A stretch of DNA of 24,928 nucleotides from Nemertoderma westbladi. Lineage: Eukaryota; Xenacoelomorpha; Nemertodermatida; Nemertodermatidae. The stretch is from positions 1-24,928 of the forward strand of contig JAUCBJ010005270.1 of assembly GCA_032718475.1 (NCBI GenBank), in the 5' to 3' direction. The first letter of the stretch is position 1. Every line of letters begins with the position of its first letter. Below are positions 9,995-19,647 of the stretch, one piece after another. The notes beneath the pieces are model-generated. The model saw only the letters and a program-made list of their open reading frames with translations, was not told the origin of the DNA and made no database searches. A program made the translations under genes and the position numbers.

Positions 9995-10947
9995 GAAACA
10001 GAGTGGAGGGGTTTACTGTAAAAGATCACCCATGTTGTTGAACAGGCATTCCTTTAAGAAACAGAGTGGAAGGGTTTACTGTGGAAGATCACCCATGGTG
10101 GTGAACAGGCATTCCTTTAGGAAACAGAGTGGAGGGGTTTACTGTGAAAGATCACCCATGGTGGTGAACAGGCATTCCTTTAGGAAACAGAGTGGAGTGG
10201 TTTACTGTGAAAGATCACCCATGGTGGTGAACAGGTAATCCTTTAGGAAACAGAGTGGAATGGTTTACTGTGAAAGATCACCCATGGTGGTGAACAGGCA
10301 TTCCTTTAGTAAACAGAGCGGAAGGGTTTACTGTGGAAGATCACCCATGGTGGTGAACAGGCACTCCTTTAGGAAACAGAGTGGAAGGGTTTACTGTGGA
10401 AGATCACACATGGTGGTAAACAGGCATTCCTTTAGGAAACAGAGTGGAAGGGTTTACTGTGAAAGATCACCCATGGTGGTGAACAGACATTCCTTTAGGA
10501 AACAGAGTGGAAGGGTTTACTGTGGAAGATCACCCATGGTGGTGAACAGGCATTCCTTTAGGAAACAGAGTGGAAGGATTTACTGTGGAAGATCACCCAT
10601 GTTGTTGAACAGGCATTCCTTTAGGAAACAGAGTGGAAGGGTTTACTGTGGAAGATCACCCGTGGTGGTGAACAGGCATTCCTTTAGGAAACAGAGTGGA
10701 GGGGTTTACTGTGAAAGATCACCCATGGTGGTGAACAGGCATTCCTTTAGGAAACAGAGTGGAAGGATTTACTGTGGAAGATCACCCATGTTGTTGAACA
10801 GGCATTCCTTTAGGAAACAGAGTGGAGGGGTTTACTGTGAAAGATCACCCATGGTGGTGACCAGGCATTCCTTTAGGAAACAGAGTGGAAGGATTTACTG
10901 TGGAAGATCACCCACGGTGGTGAACAGGTATTCCAATAGGAAACAGA
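9995..10947 (+). repeat. Minisatellite, 15 units of 63 bp
   Basis: Units begin GAAACAGAGTGGA and contain GGTTTACTGTG(G/A)AAGATCACCC and ATGGTGGTGAACAGG. The first starts at 9995 and the last full unit ends at 10939, which is exactly 15 x 63 bp, followed by an 8-bp partial unit. Units differ by a few point changes (AGGGG/AAGGG, GTGGAAG/GTGAAAG, ATGGTGG/ATGTTGT), and no indels change unit length. Because 63 is a multiple of three, one frame stays open with a 21-residue repeat; a single unit near 10236 carries a TAA in that frame. Confidence 0.95.
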
Positions 10948-11373
10948 AAAGTTCACTCTTTAGTATGCGTACTACCTTTTTAGAAAAAATGTATCATGAA
11001 AAAAAGTGAAAAAGAAATACTATGAAATAAAGTGAAAGTGACATAGTTTAGTTGCAAGGTGATGCTGAGTCTTAAACTCACCTCTTAAAATACCGTGCTC
11101 TATGTCATCTAAAGTGAAGACCATGCCGCCGATATTGTAAGCGTTACATCTCCAGAACTGTTTAATATCGAGTACAGACTTGGGAAGACTTTGTTGGCGA
11201 ACCAGACTATGTAAAGTTAAACTATTATAGATATCTATAAAAAAATTTTAGTAAAATAATGTTAAGGAAAATATTAGCGAGATATAACAATAATTGGAAT
11301 GAATACATATCATATGACGTCACAGGAATAAATACCCCCCGTCACAAAGCGTTACTGAAGCTCGAGAAAAAGT
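10948..11373. other. AT-rich spacer between minisatellite and LINE
   Basis: I see no gene. The first part is A-rich (repeated GTGAAA and GAAATA motifs), and the rest is plain AT-rich sequence. The 5' break of the truncated LINE must lie near its right end, about 11380-11410. Confidence 0.5.
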
Positions 11374-12729
11374 TTGCAACTTATCACGAATGGCAGAATT
11401 TATACTATGGATAATGTGTCAAACCATTCTGATCACGTGCCAATATCAGCTAAGTTAAAAATAAACACCACATTAAAATCATCACCTAACATCAAAGGAC
11501 CCAGGGACTCAATGCACCGCAGCATACGCCGGTTCAACTGGGACAAATGCAGTGAAGAACAAGTGGAAAATTACAAGATTTCGAACCTTACTGATCTCAA
11601 CAGCCTTGATGGGATTATTGAAGGCAACTCAAAAAGCTGGACCAAAGAGGACTTTGAGTGGTATGGAGACTCACTGCAGAACATATTCTACGAAGCTGCC
11701 TGTGTATATATCCCTCAGGTTAGCATCAGGAAACGAACGCGTAACTATAGGATAAGGAATAATCGACTCAACGAGAAATCCAAAATTACCAAAACTCTGT
11801 ATGGCATTTGGTGTGAGCGTGGAAAAGGTCAGTCGGATCCATTCCACCAGATGTTCAAGGACTCCAAACGTGCAGTGAGACGCCTCAGAAACTGGTTAAC
11901 AAAGCAGAAATTATCCCAATACATTCACAAGGTAGTTGATAATCAAACAGCCAGGCGACGAAACCTTTGGAGCCATCTTAATGGAAAACAAACCTCAGAC
12001 ACACCAGAATCTATGCGAACTCCTCTCACAACTCATTTACGTGAACAATTTCAAAGAGACTCAAAACAATCTGGTGAATGGGAAACGTTAATGGACGACA
12101 TCGATATAAAATGCAAGGAAACGGAACGCCCTGTAATTTCGGAGAAAACAATAGAAAAGCTAGTCCTACTATTAGGCAAGGGCAAAGCACCAGACAACCG
12201 AACACTCACCATTGAACACTTGCTCTATACAGACAAAGAAGCAGTTAGTAAACACCTATCCAGATTGTTCAACGAATCAATCCGCCTCGGTGTCCTACCA
12301 TCCTTTTTTGGAGAAACAGTTATCAAGTGTCTCTACAAAGGTAAAGGCAAAGACACTTTAAATCCTTCATCCTACCGCCCTATTGCATCTATCAGTCTAT
12401 TCGCAAAAATCCTTGAAGGTGTAATACTGAAGGATTACTTAGCTGACTTACAGCCTGACGGAATGCAATTTGCCTACCAAAAGCTCATAGGGTCTGATGT
12501 CATAATTAGTGCCATACTGGAATATATTGAATTCTATCGCAGCAGGGGGTCCGGGGTCTATGTCTGCCAAATGAACATTGCATCAGCATTTGACTCAGTC
12601 AACCATTACCTCTTGTTCAAGAAACTATCAGGTCATATGAATCCCCATATATGTCGACTTCTGGCTGTATACTATAATTTGAGCACAGTATTCATAAACA
12701 TCAATCAGTACATCAGTAGACATCAGTAG
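11374..12729 (+). pseudogene. LINE A ORF2, endonuclease end and first half of reverse transcriptase
   Basis: The true start of the LINE part is probably just after 11380; the methionine at 11374 is incidental. The NHSDHVPI motif is the last conserved block of LINE endonucleases. A basic region follows, then the RT entry (LLGKGKAPDN, where a Gly-Pro-Asp is usual), then CLYKGKGK and NPSSYRPIASISLFAKILE, which are RT motifs 1-2. The catalytic Asp of RT motif A lies in IASAFDSVNH. The frame ends at 12729 inside the RT palm, just after a short duplicated stretch. Confidence 0.85.
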
Positions 12730-12746
12730 ATGTTAATGGATTCGCA

Positions 12747-13781
12747 ATGCACAATGGCTTGAAACAAGGATCAATCATATCACCAATTTTATTTAACTTC
12801 TACACGAATGGTGTTCTCTCACAACTACACGATGGTGGTCCAGACAGTAGAGGTTGCCGAATTTTTAATTTGATTACAAGCGCGCTATCTTATGCTGATG
12901 ACATACTGCTGCTGGGAACCTCCGACAACGAAATCAAACAGATGACCACTTTCATACAAACCAAACTGACTAATCTAAACCTTATCTTGGAAACGACCAA
13001 AGTGAATTGGATATTCAAAGAACCATACCATAATAAAAAGAATCAGAGCCCACCACTCATGATTTCCATTAATGACCATCTTCATGCAGCATCACCGTTC
13101 CTAACATTTCTTGGGGTCACAATCTATGGAAGTCCGGGACATAACAAAACAGGGGCCTCAGACACGATACAATCGATCGCCGTTCTCGCAGACTCTTTCC
13201 ACAGAAACGGGTGGACGACCAAACACTATCCTGTACAGACGGTGGCAATGTTATGGCGGACTGTTGCCCTATCGTCCTTGTTATACCGACTCAAGTTTCG
13301 CATTGGGGAGCTATCCAAAAAGGACACTGAAACTGTGGAATTGTATTACAGGAAACAATTACGGGGGATCCTGCACTTAGGATGCTATGTATCCAATGAG
13401 ACCCTGTATCATCTGTTTGGAACTGGAACACTGTCGCTAGAGGGTTACAAATCATGTTTGGGTACGTTGCTTCGTGCGCTAAAATGCCCCAACATGAATG
13501 TCCAAGAATCCCTCCGGATTACATTGCAATCTAACCATCGTTCTGAGTATCAAGGACTGGGGAGCATGCACAGAAAATCGGTCATAAGTCACGGACTACC
13601 CTCCATTACATCACTCTGCAATTACGAGTACCATACTAAAAATTTATTCCAACGTTTATCCCCACCAACCGCATCACCACAACACGCTGAAGAAGCTCGA
13701 TTTATACAACAGATTTATAAATCATCAGGGATCACTTTCAGTGCTAAGAACAAACATATTACTGACTTTTTCAACATTTAG
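12747..13781 (+). pseudogene. LINE A ORF2, second half of reverse transcriptase and C-terminal domain
   Basis: The segment picks up directly after the break with GLKQGSIISPILFNFYTN (RT motif B) and SYADDILLLG, the YADD catalytic box at 12891-12902. The thumb and a C-terminal domain of about 200 residues follow. It ends in a regular stop at 13779-13781, which looks like the natural end of the protein. It lacks a start of its own, since the first residues are the continuation of the upstream frame. The RT would copy the element's RNA at a nicked target site. Confidence 0.87.
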
Positions 13782-13921
13782 CAATTTCAATTTTCGTGTT
13801 TTTATTAGTCTGAACTAACAGTTTTTACTAAGCATTTTACTATACATATTTAATATTATGTGTATTTTGATGTGTCATTGTTACTATATGTGAATTAAAC
13901 TAAATCGATCAATCAACCTAA

Positions 13922-14089
13922 CGCAAGCGAACGCGCCACCTTATGGCATCCGGTGGGTATGACTATAGAAAACGCGACCAAAGAGTGGAACGAAACTCTT
14001 AACGTTATCGAAATGTATGGAGTTGTGACTTACGATAACAAAGGTAGCGTTGCGTTCCGGTTGGAGAACTGGGAACTACGCGAATGATA
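13922..14089 (+). pseudogene. Gag-like polyprotein, segment after LINE A
   Basis: One open frame runs from about 13922 to a TGA at about 14087, reading ATLWHPVGMTIENATKEW and, later, VVTYDNKGSVAFRLENWEL. The composition matches the other Gag-like pieces. A frameshift near 14085 moves the sequence into the next frame. The VAFRLENWEL stretch could be the first strand of the exonuclease-like fold proposed for the following segment. Confidence 0.55.
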
Positions 14090-15958
14090 CACATACGTGG
14101 ACTAGCTGGTTCTACCCATGTGTTTACTCGAGCGTGTTCCGAGGTGATCGATTATTCTTTTGAGACTCTCACCGAGATACAAAAGAAACTCTGACATGGA
14201 CAATTCGAACTTGCGCAGCGTTATGTTACCGATACTGAGCGCAAACCGGCCATGGGTTTAGATGGATCGATGCTACCCCAGCCAGTGCTCGAGATGCTGT
14301 TTAACGAGAGAATCCTTAAAATCGGCTCAGACGTTTATGGAGATCTCCAAAATGACTTCAGAAACATGGAGAATATCCCATATCCTTTCGTAGACACCCA
14401 GCTGATTGCTCCCTGGGCAGAAGGCCGAGGTTTCTTCCGAACTATGTATGCTAATACATCCAGCGGAATCAATAAAGTACAACGAACCTCTATCGGACAT
14501 CTTGCCTTCCAAGAATACGGAAGGAATTTCAAGGTCGGAAACCCTGTCAGCTACCAACAAGTATATGGAGATCATTATTCTCGATTATACTTCGACGGAC
14601 CATTAACCGCACCTGGCGTCGTTTATAGCTTTATGAGTGTTCCACTCCGTCCCTCATTAGCTATATACACTATCTTCGAGAACGCCGCACTTGCCGTTTG
14701 GCTAGCCGATGTGTGCAGTCGCACTATACGCGCCCATCCCTTGTTACTTGGAACCAAACTCGCCAAGCTAGATGAACAAAATAAATTCATCCGATTCGAA
14801 TGCTTTAGGCGCTTTCTGACTCCGTTCCATAACGTTGATAGTCAGTTCAAGGACCGAGCTCTGTCCAAGCTCAGCTTAAGAGACTCAGCTGCTGAGAAGT
14901 TGGACAGCGCTGGATTCGCCATTTTTAAGGACGTTTGTATACAGAACTCACATTCATCTGTCATACAAAGACCCCGAATCCCCACAGGTTATTCTATCGT
15001 GGAAGTTCAAACAGTGGGTCCGCTTGAGGAGACAGCTACACCTACCTCAGCTATGCAATTGGAAGACAAACCAATTTGCTTAGAGTCCGAGGAGATTCAA
15101 CCCACAGCGCCCAGGAGCAGTGACAATGATTATGTTCTGGAATGGTATCAAGGTCCACAATGTCTCACCGTATACGACTATCGGCATGCCAATTATGTTT
15201 CTAGGAAACGTTGCCGATTATGCACATCACGAGATCACTTCCACCCGGTGGACTCCAGCGTACCCTGCTCCTACTTTAAAGATCAACCTTCTATGGAGAT
15301 TTATTGTGCATATTGTAGACTCAATAACCTACACATCTTCGCAGTCTGTCCTCAATTTAGGACTCAATGTCATCATTGCCAGTTTAAAGGACACGCAAGT
15401 TTCGATTGCCCTTTCAACCGAGATCTAGAAAGCGTAGACCAAATGGTTGCCCTGCGTTATATCCGAGCCTGGGAAGCTAACGCAGATCTCCATTGCGAAT
15501 CATGTCATCGATACTATCCTGGACGTGCCTATGAAGGAGTCTATGCGTTTCACCCATATCTCTTTGCTTCCGTTGAGCAAAAATCTCGCACCCCTAGCTA
15601 CGAGCTAATGAAGCGTGTTGGCGAGAATATTTCGACTAAATTTGTTCGCAAGTATCTTAGGAATATTAATCCTAATGACCTTAATTCCTATAACTTGATC
15701 AACTTCATCCGTCAAGATCCGGAATATGGTGACTTGTTCATAAACTCTCATCCAGAGCTACAAGAAGTTCATAGACGACCCTATGAATATAGAGCCCGAG
15801 AACGCGAGTTGGAAAGAACCATCAAACCGAGGAAATTTCTCACTACTCACGGCCAACCTACCGCTCTCGTGCAAACGACTCGTCAGGGACTAGTGAGAGC
15901 TGCTGACCTGAAACGCGCTCTAAAGGTTGTCCGACCTCGTTCCACCCACGGAGGTTGA
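14087..15958 (+). pseudogene. Gag-like polyprotein, exonuclease-like region and zinc fingers
   Basis: The frame opens at about 14087, meets a TGA at 14192-14194 and then runs without a break from 14252 to 15958. The first 170 residues after 14252 resemble a DEDD 3'-5' exonuclease fold. ERILKIGSDVYGDLQNDF resembles exonuclease motif II, PFVDTQLIAPW a following strand, and ENAALAVWLADV motif III. Several catalytic positions appear to be replaced, so activity is unlikely. The C-terminal half has Cys/His clusters: CRLC...C near 15207, CAYC...C near 15306, a perfect CX2CX4HX4C knuckle CHHCQFKGHASFDC (15368-15409) and CESC near 15494. The knuckles support nucleic-acid binding as in Gag nucleocapsids. 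I do not recognise the family. Confidence 0.6.
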
Positions 15959-16145
15959 TATCGATCAACCGGGTACCTCGACTGGCGGATACACCAACCG
16001 TAATCCGAAACCTTCCGATGCAATTGTATTGCACCCCTCACCCAGGAGTTATAGCCATCCTAGTAAAGTGGCTCGCCCCAAAGAGAAAAGGACTCTTACT
16101 AGCCTTAAAAAACTTTGTAAACGCCGTTCACGAAAGAAGGACTAA
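15948..16145 (+). pseudogene. Gag-like polyprotein, basic C-terminal tail
   Basis: After a frameshift near 15945, reading continues in the neighbouring frame through a Pro/Ser/Thr-rich linker. It ends with a very basic tail (KKLCKRRSRKKD) and a TAA-TAG double stop. Such basic tails bind RNA or act as nuclear localisation signals; which applies here is not known. No protease or RT follows, because a LINE in the opposite orientation begins within about 50 bp. Confidence 0.6.
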
Positions 16146-16191
16146 TAGTTTAGAGTATTTTTGTATTTTCGAAACTGTGATTTTTTATATT

Positions 16192-16228
16192 TTATAGACT
16201 TAAATCCCATTTTCTGGGAGCGGTGTAA
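16192..16228 (-). pseudogene. LINE B ORF2, last codons, left of solo LTR 2
   Basis: On the minus strand this reads the end of the LINE B protein, APRKWDLSL and a TAA. It is in frame with the DLIS codons on the other side of the LTR. The AGCGG at its right edge is the left copy of the LTR's target duplication. Confidence 0.6.
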
Positions 16229-16877
16229 AAGCTTTTGCAGACATAACAAGTCATTTTTACGCAATGCGCAGAATATTCTAAAATAGCCCTAAATTTATCC
16301 AACTACGCGACGGGAAGGAATTAGAACCAAGTTGACGAAATCTGTCAGCTGATTCTTTGTGGACGTGGAGGTTCTTTGTTCTGCCTTATTCAGCCAATCA
16401 GAGCAATTTTCACTTTATGTCTAACAGAAAGCTATGGAAACTCGCACAATGCATTACAGTCTTTGTTTACTATTTTCTGAGCATCAGAGCCAGCTCGGAA
16501 TTTTCTGTGCTTCTGTGTAGAAGTTTCAGACTTTGGCCTAGGAACATCAGATGGCCTTGATTATAAGAACGTAAATCTATTAACTCATTTCATCTTATTT
16601 GACGCACCACTGAACATTTCATAACTGCATAAGTAACACATACTGACTGTTCACTGCATTATTTTACTTCTGTTATAGTATTAATTGTTGTTATATTAAT
16701 GGATATTGCTGTTATATTTGGAGAATACCGATAAATAATCATAAACCCCTCAATCTTCTTGATTACTGAGGTAAGAGGAACAGAGTTTACCGGTAGCAAC
16801 TGCGACTTAAATTATAGTGGTTTTGTGTGAATTAAATGCTATTTCATAATCCCTACGTGTGTCAGTTGTGATCCTCC

Positions 16878-16886
16878 TTATATATG
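16878..16886 (+). promoter_or_regulatory. TATA box of solo LTR 2
   Basis: TTATATATG is conserved in sequence and position with solo LTR 1. It is the likely core promoter of the LTR, reading rightwards. Confidence 0.55.
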
Positions 16887-16955
16887 ATCAAATTCAGTGA
16901 CGGTCGGCAGATTAGTGCGAAGTATTGTGAAGTCGTGTGAAGTAATGTGAAGGTT

Positions 16956-16961
16956 AATAAA
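16956..16961 (+). terminator. Poly(A) signal of solo LTR 2
   Basis: AATAAA lies about 80 bp after the TATA box, as expected for the U3-R boundary of an LTR. Short GTGAAGT-type repeats lie between them. The matching site in LTR 1 reads AACAAA. Confidence 0.55.
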
Positions 16962-17341
16962 GCATCTCCTAAAAAATGCGCTATTTACGAAACTCTGTGG
17001 CCAAATAGGTTGTGATTAGTATAAGTCATAACTCTGTTTTTATACTTAAAGCGCCACGTCCTAAAGGAACTGTTAATATTTCCCCGAAAGTAAATATATT
17101 TGTCAGAGATTATATAGTAGCGATCAATCGAATAATACAGTAGGTCTACACTGCAATAACTCTCAAGGAATCCGAATCCAGTCTCCCACACCATGGCGTG
17201 GGTCATACGCCGCGCACGGACTGGCTTCGGCTGATGTAACTTCAGTACACTAGGTAATTGATAAAGGCTAAAGTCGATTTATAAACAAGAGGACAACTAA
17301 AATTGGCAGGTTAAACTGCTAAAGGTCTAAAAGCGCGAACA

Positions 17342-17659
17342 AGTGGAAATGAGATCCTTCCAGGCTTCCCGCTTATCCATAGTTGTCGCAATTTCGTTTC
17401 TCCTAAGTTTAGTATCCCTTTCAAGTTGATCTATATATGTTATGGCAGGTCGTCCACGACTAAGCTTTCCATGAGTTGGTTGCCAGAGAAGTAGATCTGG
17501 TATGACCTCGTCTTTACTTCGCCAGCAGTGCCCACTGAATCTTAATCTGCGTTCATGGAGGGTGGTTGATACAGGTGGTATTGTACCATAAAGCTCGGCG
17601 TTTGTCATGTGTTGTCTCCAGCTGATGTTTAGGGCTGCCTTAGTAGTCTTGTGTAGCAA
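17342..17659 (-). pseudogene. LINE B ORF2, C-terminal domain
   Basis: Minus-strand reading gives the conserved tail of this LINE type: HERRLRFSGHCWR, then LLLWQPTHGKLSRGRP, then DKREAWKDLIS. The block around GHCWR is a Cys/His-containing motif seen near the end of many LINE ORF2 proteins; its role is not known to me. A one-base loss near 17655 separates it from the upstream part of the ORF. The last codons before 17342 are displaced by the solo LTR, so the apparent stop inside the LTR is not the natural one. Confidence 0.8.
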
Positions 17660-18690
17660 CCATCAATTCGTTGTTCAAGTGATTTAGTCAGTGTCCAGGT
17701 CTAACCCCCGTAGAAAAATACACTTTCCACTGTGGCTCGAAAGAACTTAGTCTTCAGGTGCCTGGAGAGATCTGATTTCCAGATGGTATCCATTTTTGAT
17801 AGAGCTACCCAAGCCTTTGCTTTCCTAACTTCTATGTCCTTTTTGCTACTCTCTATCCATGATCCAAGGTATTGGAAGTCATCGACCTTCCTTAGTTGAT
17901 TATTATCAATGGTTGTCAAGTTTCCATCATCATTAAAGGTCATGAATTCGGTCTTGGTAGCATTTATATACAATCCAACCTCCTTAGCAGCCCTCTCCAC
18001 TTTATTTAGTAGAAGCTGTGCATCTGCTAGCATATTAGAGAGCAGGGCGATGTCATCCGCAAAGTCGGTGTCTGTGACTGTAGTTGCCGGATATCTACTA
18101 CTTCTGCGTTCTTGAAGTGTGAATCCCAGATCTTCACCCTTTGTGGCCGTCCTCATTGCGTAATCCAGCACAATTACAAATAGTAATGGTGCTAATGTGT
18201 CACCTTGCAGTACGCCAGCCAGGATTGAGAAAAACTCAGTTTCACCATCTGGTGAGAGTACCTGCGCTTCTGTGTCACAATATAACAATCCAATGCCAGC
18301 AACAATTACTTCTGGTATTCCATAAGCTCTTAGGATTTCAAGCATTTTACCTCTATGGATGGAGTCGAATGCCTTCTTGAAGTCCACAAAAGTCATGACT
18401 GCGGGGAGATTCTTTGACTTAATTCCTTCAATCAGTCTCCGTAGTGCAAGTATCTGAGCTATTGTTGATCTACTTGGTCGAAATCCGTTTTGGCTCTTAC
18501 GCAGTAGTTTCTCTATGTGAGGCCTAATCCTATATAAAATCATTTTATTGTATATTTTGGCAGCTACCACAAGCAGACAGATCCCACGATAGTTTGTTGG
18601 TATGCCGAGGTCTCCTTTCTTGGGGAGAGGCTTTAGTTGACCTTTAGTCCAAATTGGTGGTGGCTTTTCCCCTTTTAACATTGCAAACAT
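17660..18690 (-). pseudogene. LINE B ORF2, reverse transcriptase
   Basis: RT motifs occur in the expected order on the minus strand. They are IWTKGQLKPLPKKGD and NYRGICLLVVAAKIYNKM (motifs 1-2), VDFKKAFDSIHR (motif A, about 18355-18387), GVLQGDTLAPLLF (motif B) and DFADDIALLS (motif C, FADD at 18052-18063). The D residues needed for polymerisation are present. A TAG at about 17701-17703 interrupts the frame in a block that usually reads as a conserved ETW-type motif, and the frame continues past it to about 17660. The RT would copy LINE RNA onto target DNA. Confidence 0.88.
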
Positions 18691-19239
18691 TCAATAATGG
18701 TCTATTTAGCACTCCGGTTTTCCATACCTCCGCTGGGATTTCATCTAATCCACTCGCTTTATTATTGGACATGCTTTTAATGCTTCTTTGGAGTTCGGCA
18801 GGTGTGAAGTCCCCTGTTTCTATAGGTATTGTCTTGTCATATATTTTCCTTGTAGGGCTGACCTTGATGTTTGGTGGCTGCCCAAGCAAGTTGCTGAAAT
18901 GATTTTTCCACTTCCCAACACGTTCTTCAGGACTATCGGCTTTGAGGCGCCCCTTTGCACAACTTTTCCGACCAGATACCTCATTTACAGTTTGCCAGGT
19001 AAGTCTTGATTGGTGCTGTATGTGAGCAGTTGTAATTGCTTCAGTTTTATCCTGTATGTACTTTTCCTGGCTGATGTTGTAGGCCAATTTAAGATCGTCC
19101 TTAGCTTTCTCAACCTTGTTAATGTTTTCGGTTGTTGGTTGTTCGGTTTTAACTTTGTAGGCTATCTTAAGATCCTCACTCTTACAAGTAGCCTCAGAGT
19201 TTTGCCATGGCACATACTGTTTTATTGTATACTTAGTGA
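18660..19239 (-). pseudogene. LINE B ORF2, pre-RT region, cut by the DNA transposon
   Basis: The minus-strand frame is open up to the DNA transposon boundary and has no start codon of its own. It carries a charged helical part, then ERVGKWKNHFSNLLG and NNKASGLDEIPAEVWK, which are the well-known blocks just before RT motif 1 in many LINEs. A frameshift near 18670-18690 links it to the RT segment. The endonuclease domain is not seen and is either missing or further right, beyond the insertion. Confidence 0.8.
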
Positions 19240-19245
19240 ATATAT

Positions 19246-19303
19246 CGTCCCTAATTTAAACATAAGGCCCTAACTCACAAAATCATGTTTTGAGAAAATC
19301 GAC
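19246..19303 (+). repeat. Left terminal inverted repeat of the DNA transposon
   Basis: The sequence begins CGTCCCTAATTTAAACATAA and contains GGCCCTAACTC and ATCATGTTTTGA, ending AAAATCGAC. It matches the reverse complement of the right end with three or four differences. Confidence 0.9.
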
Positions 19304-19389
19304 GATTCGAAGTAATTCGCATACGTGCTTTCAGAAAATCGCACTTTCAAAGCCATAGCATTAGCCATTCTCGAGATATTAAGCTTTGC

Positions 19390-19458
19390 ATAACGCCCTA
19401 ACTCCGCAATTTACACTGTTCGAATGGCAGCCAATATTTTTTCATAACGCCCTAACTC
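19390..19458 (+). repeat. Subterminal AACGCCCTAACTC motifs, left side
   Basis: Two copies of CATAACGCCCTAACTCC lie near 19390 and 19443, in the same orientation as the GGCCCTAACTC box in the terminal repeat. Matching motifs occur near the right end in both orientations (22524, 22571). Repeats of this kind are usually transposase-binding sites; that function is inferred. Confidence 0.65.
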
Positions 19459-19647
19459 CCATCTACCATAGACATTACATAGTATCCACTCCTAACAACC
19501 AATCCAATAGTATTATTCATAGGAAAGCCTTTCAAAAACAACGAGGGGTATTTAAAGTAGTGTTACGTGCATGGTGTGCTGTATGCAGAATCGCCATACT
19601 GCAGATACTACTATACTGCATTTAGGCATTTTCATTTCACATCCGCG

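Larger units (their letters stand above)
11374..13920 (+). mobile_element. LINE A (non-LTR retrotransposon), 5'-truncated
   Basis: The coding part starts with the very end of an apurinic-type endonuclease (NHSDHVPI) and continues through reverse transcriptase to a C-terminal domain ending at 13781. About 140 bp of AT-rich 3' UTR follow, ending in a degenerate 4-bp tail (ATCG ATCA ATCA) at about 13903-13917. Gag-like coding sequence resumes immediately afterwards. The missing 5' end, typical of aborted target-primed reverse transcription, and the short tandem tail both fit a LINE insertion into the Gag-like sequence. The clade is uncertain; CR1/Jockey-like elements are my best guess. Confidence 0.85.
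16224..17341 (+). mobile_element. Solo LTR, copy 2
   Basis: It begins TGTAAAAGC and ends GCGCGAACA like copy 1. The flanks are AGCGG on the left and AGTGG on the right, a 5-bp target duplication with one C/T difference. It interrupts the 3' end of LINE B, whose frame is continuous without it. It is 125 bp shorter than copy 1, mostly because it has one U3 module instead of five. It carries a TATA box and a canonical AATAAA about 80 bp downstream, which gives plus orientation and a short R region. No internal region lies next to it. Confidence 0.87.

Noticed and set aside
9995-10947. CRISPR-like array
   Set aside because: Units are contiguous without variable spacers, and the surroundings are eukaryotic retroelements.
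10032-11009. Long open frame with a 21-residue repeat (RHSFRKQSGRVYCGRSPMVVN type) as a repeat protein
   Set aside because: A 63-bp unit without stops in one frame gives this automatically. Unit differences are not biased to silent sites, a TAA interrupts one unit, and no independent start, signal or tail is visible.
8698-17341. Single LTR retrotransposon bounded by the two related LTRs
   Set aside because: Each LTR has its own target duplication and each host frame rejoins across it; see the finding on solo LTRs.
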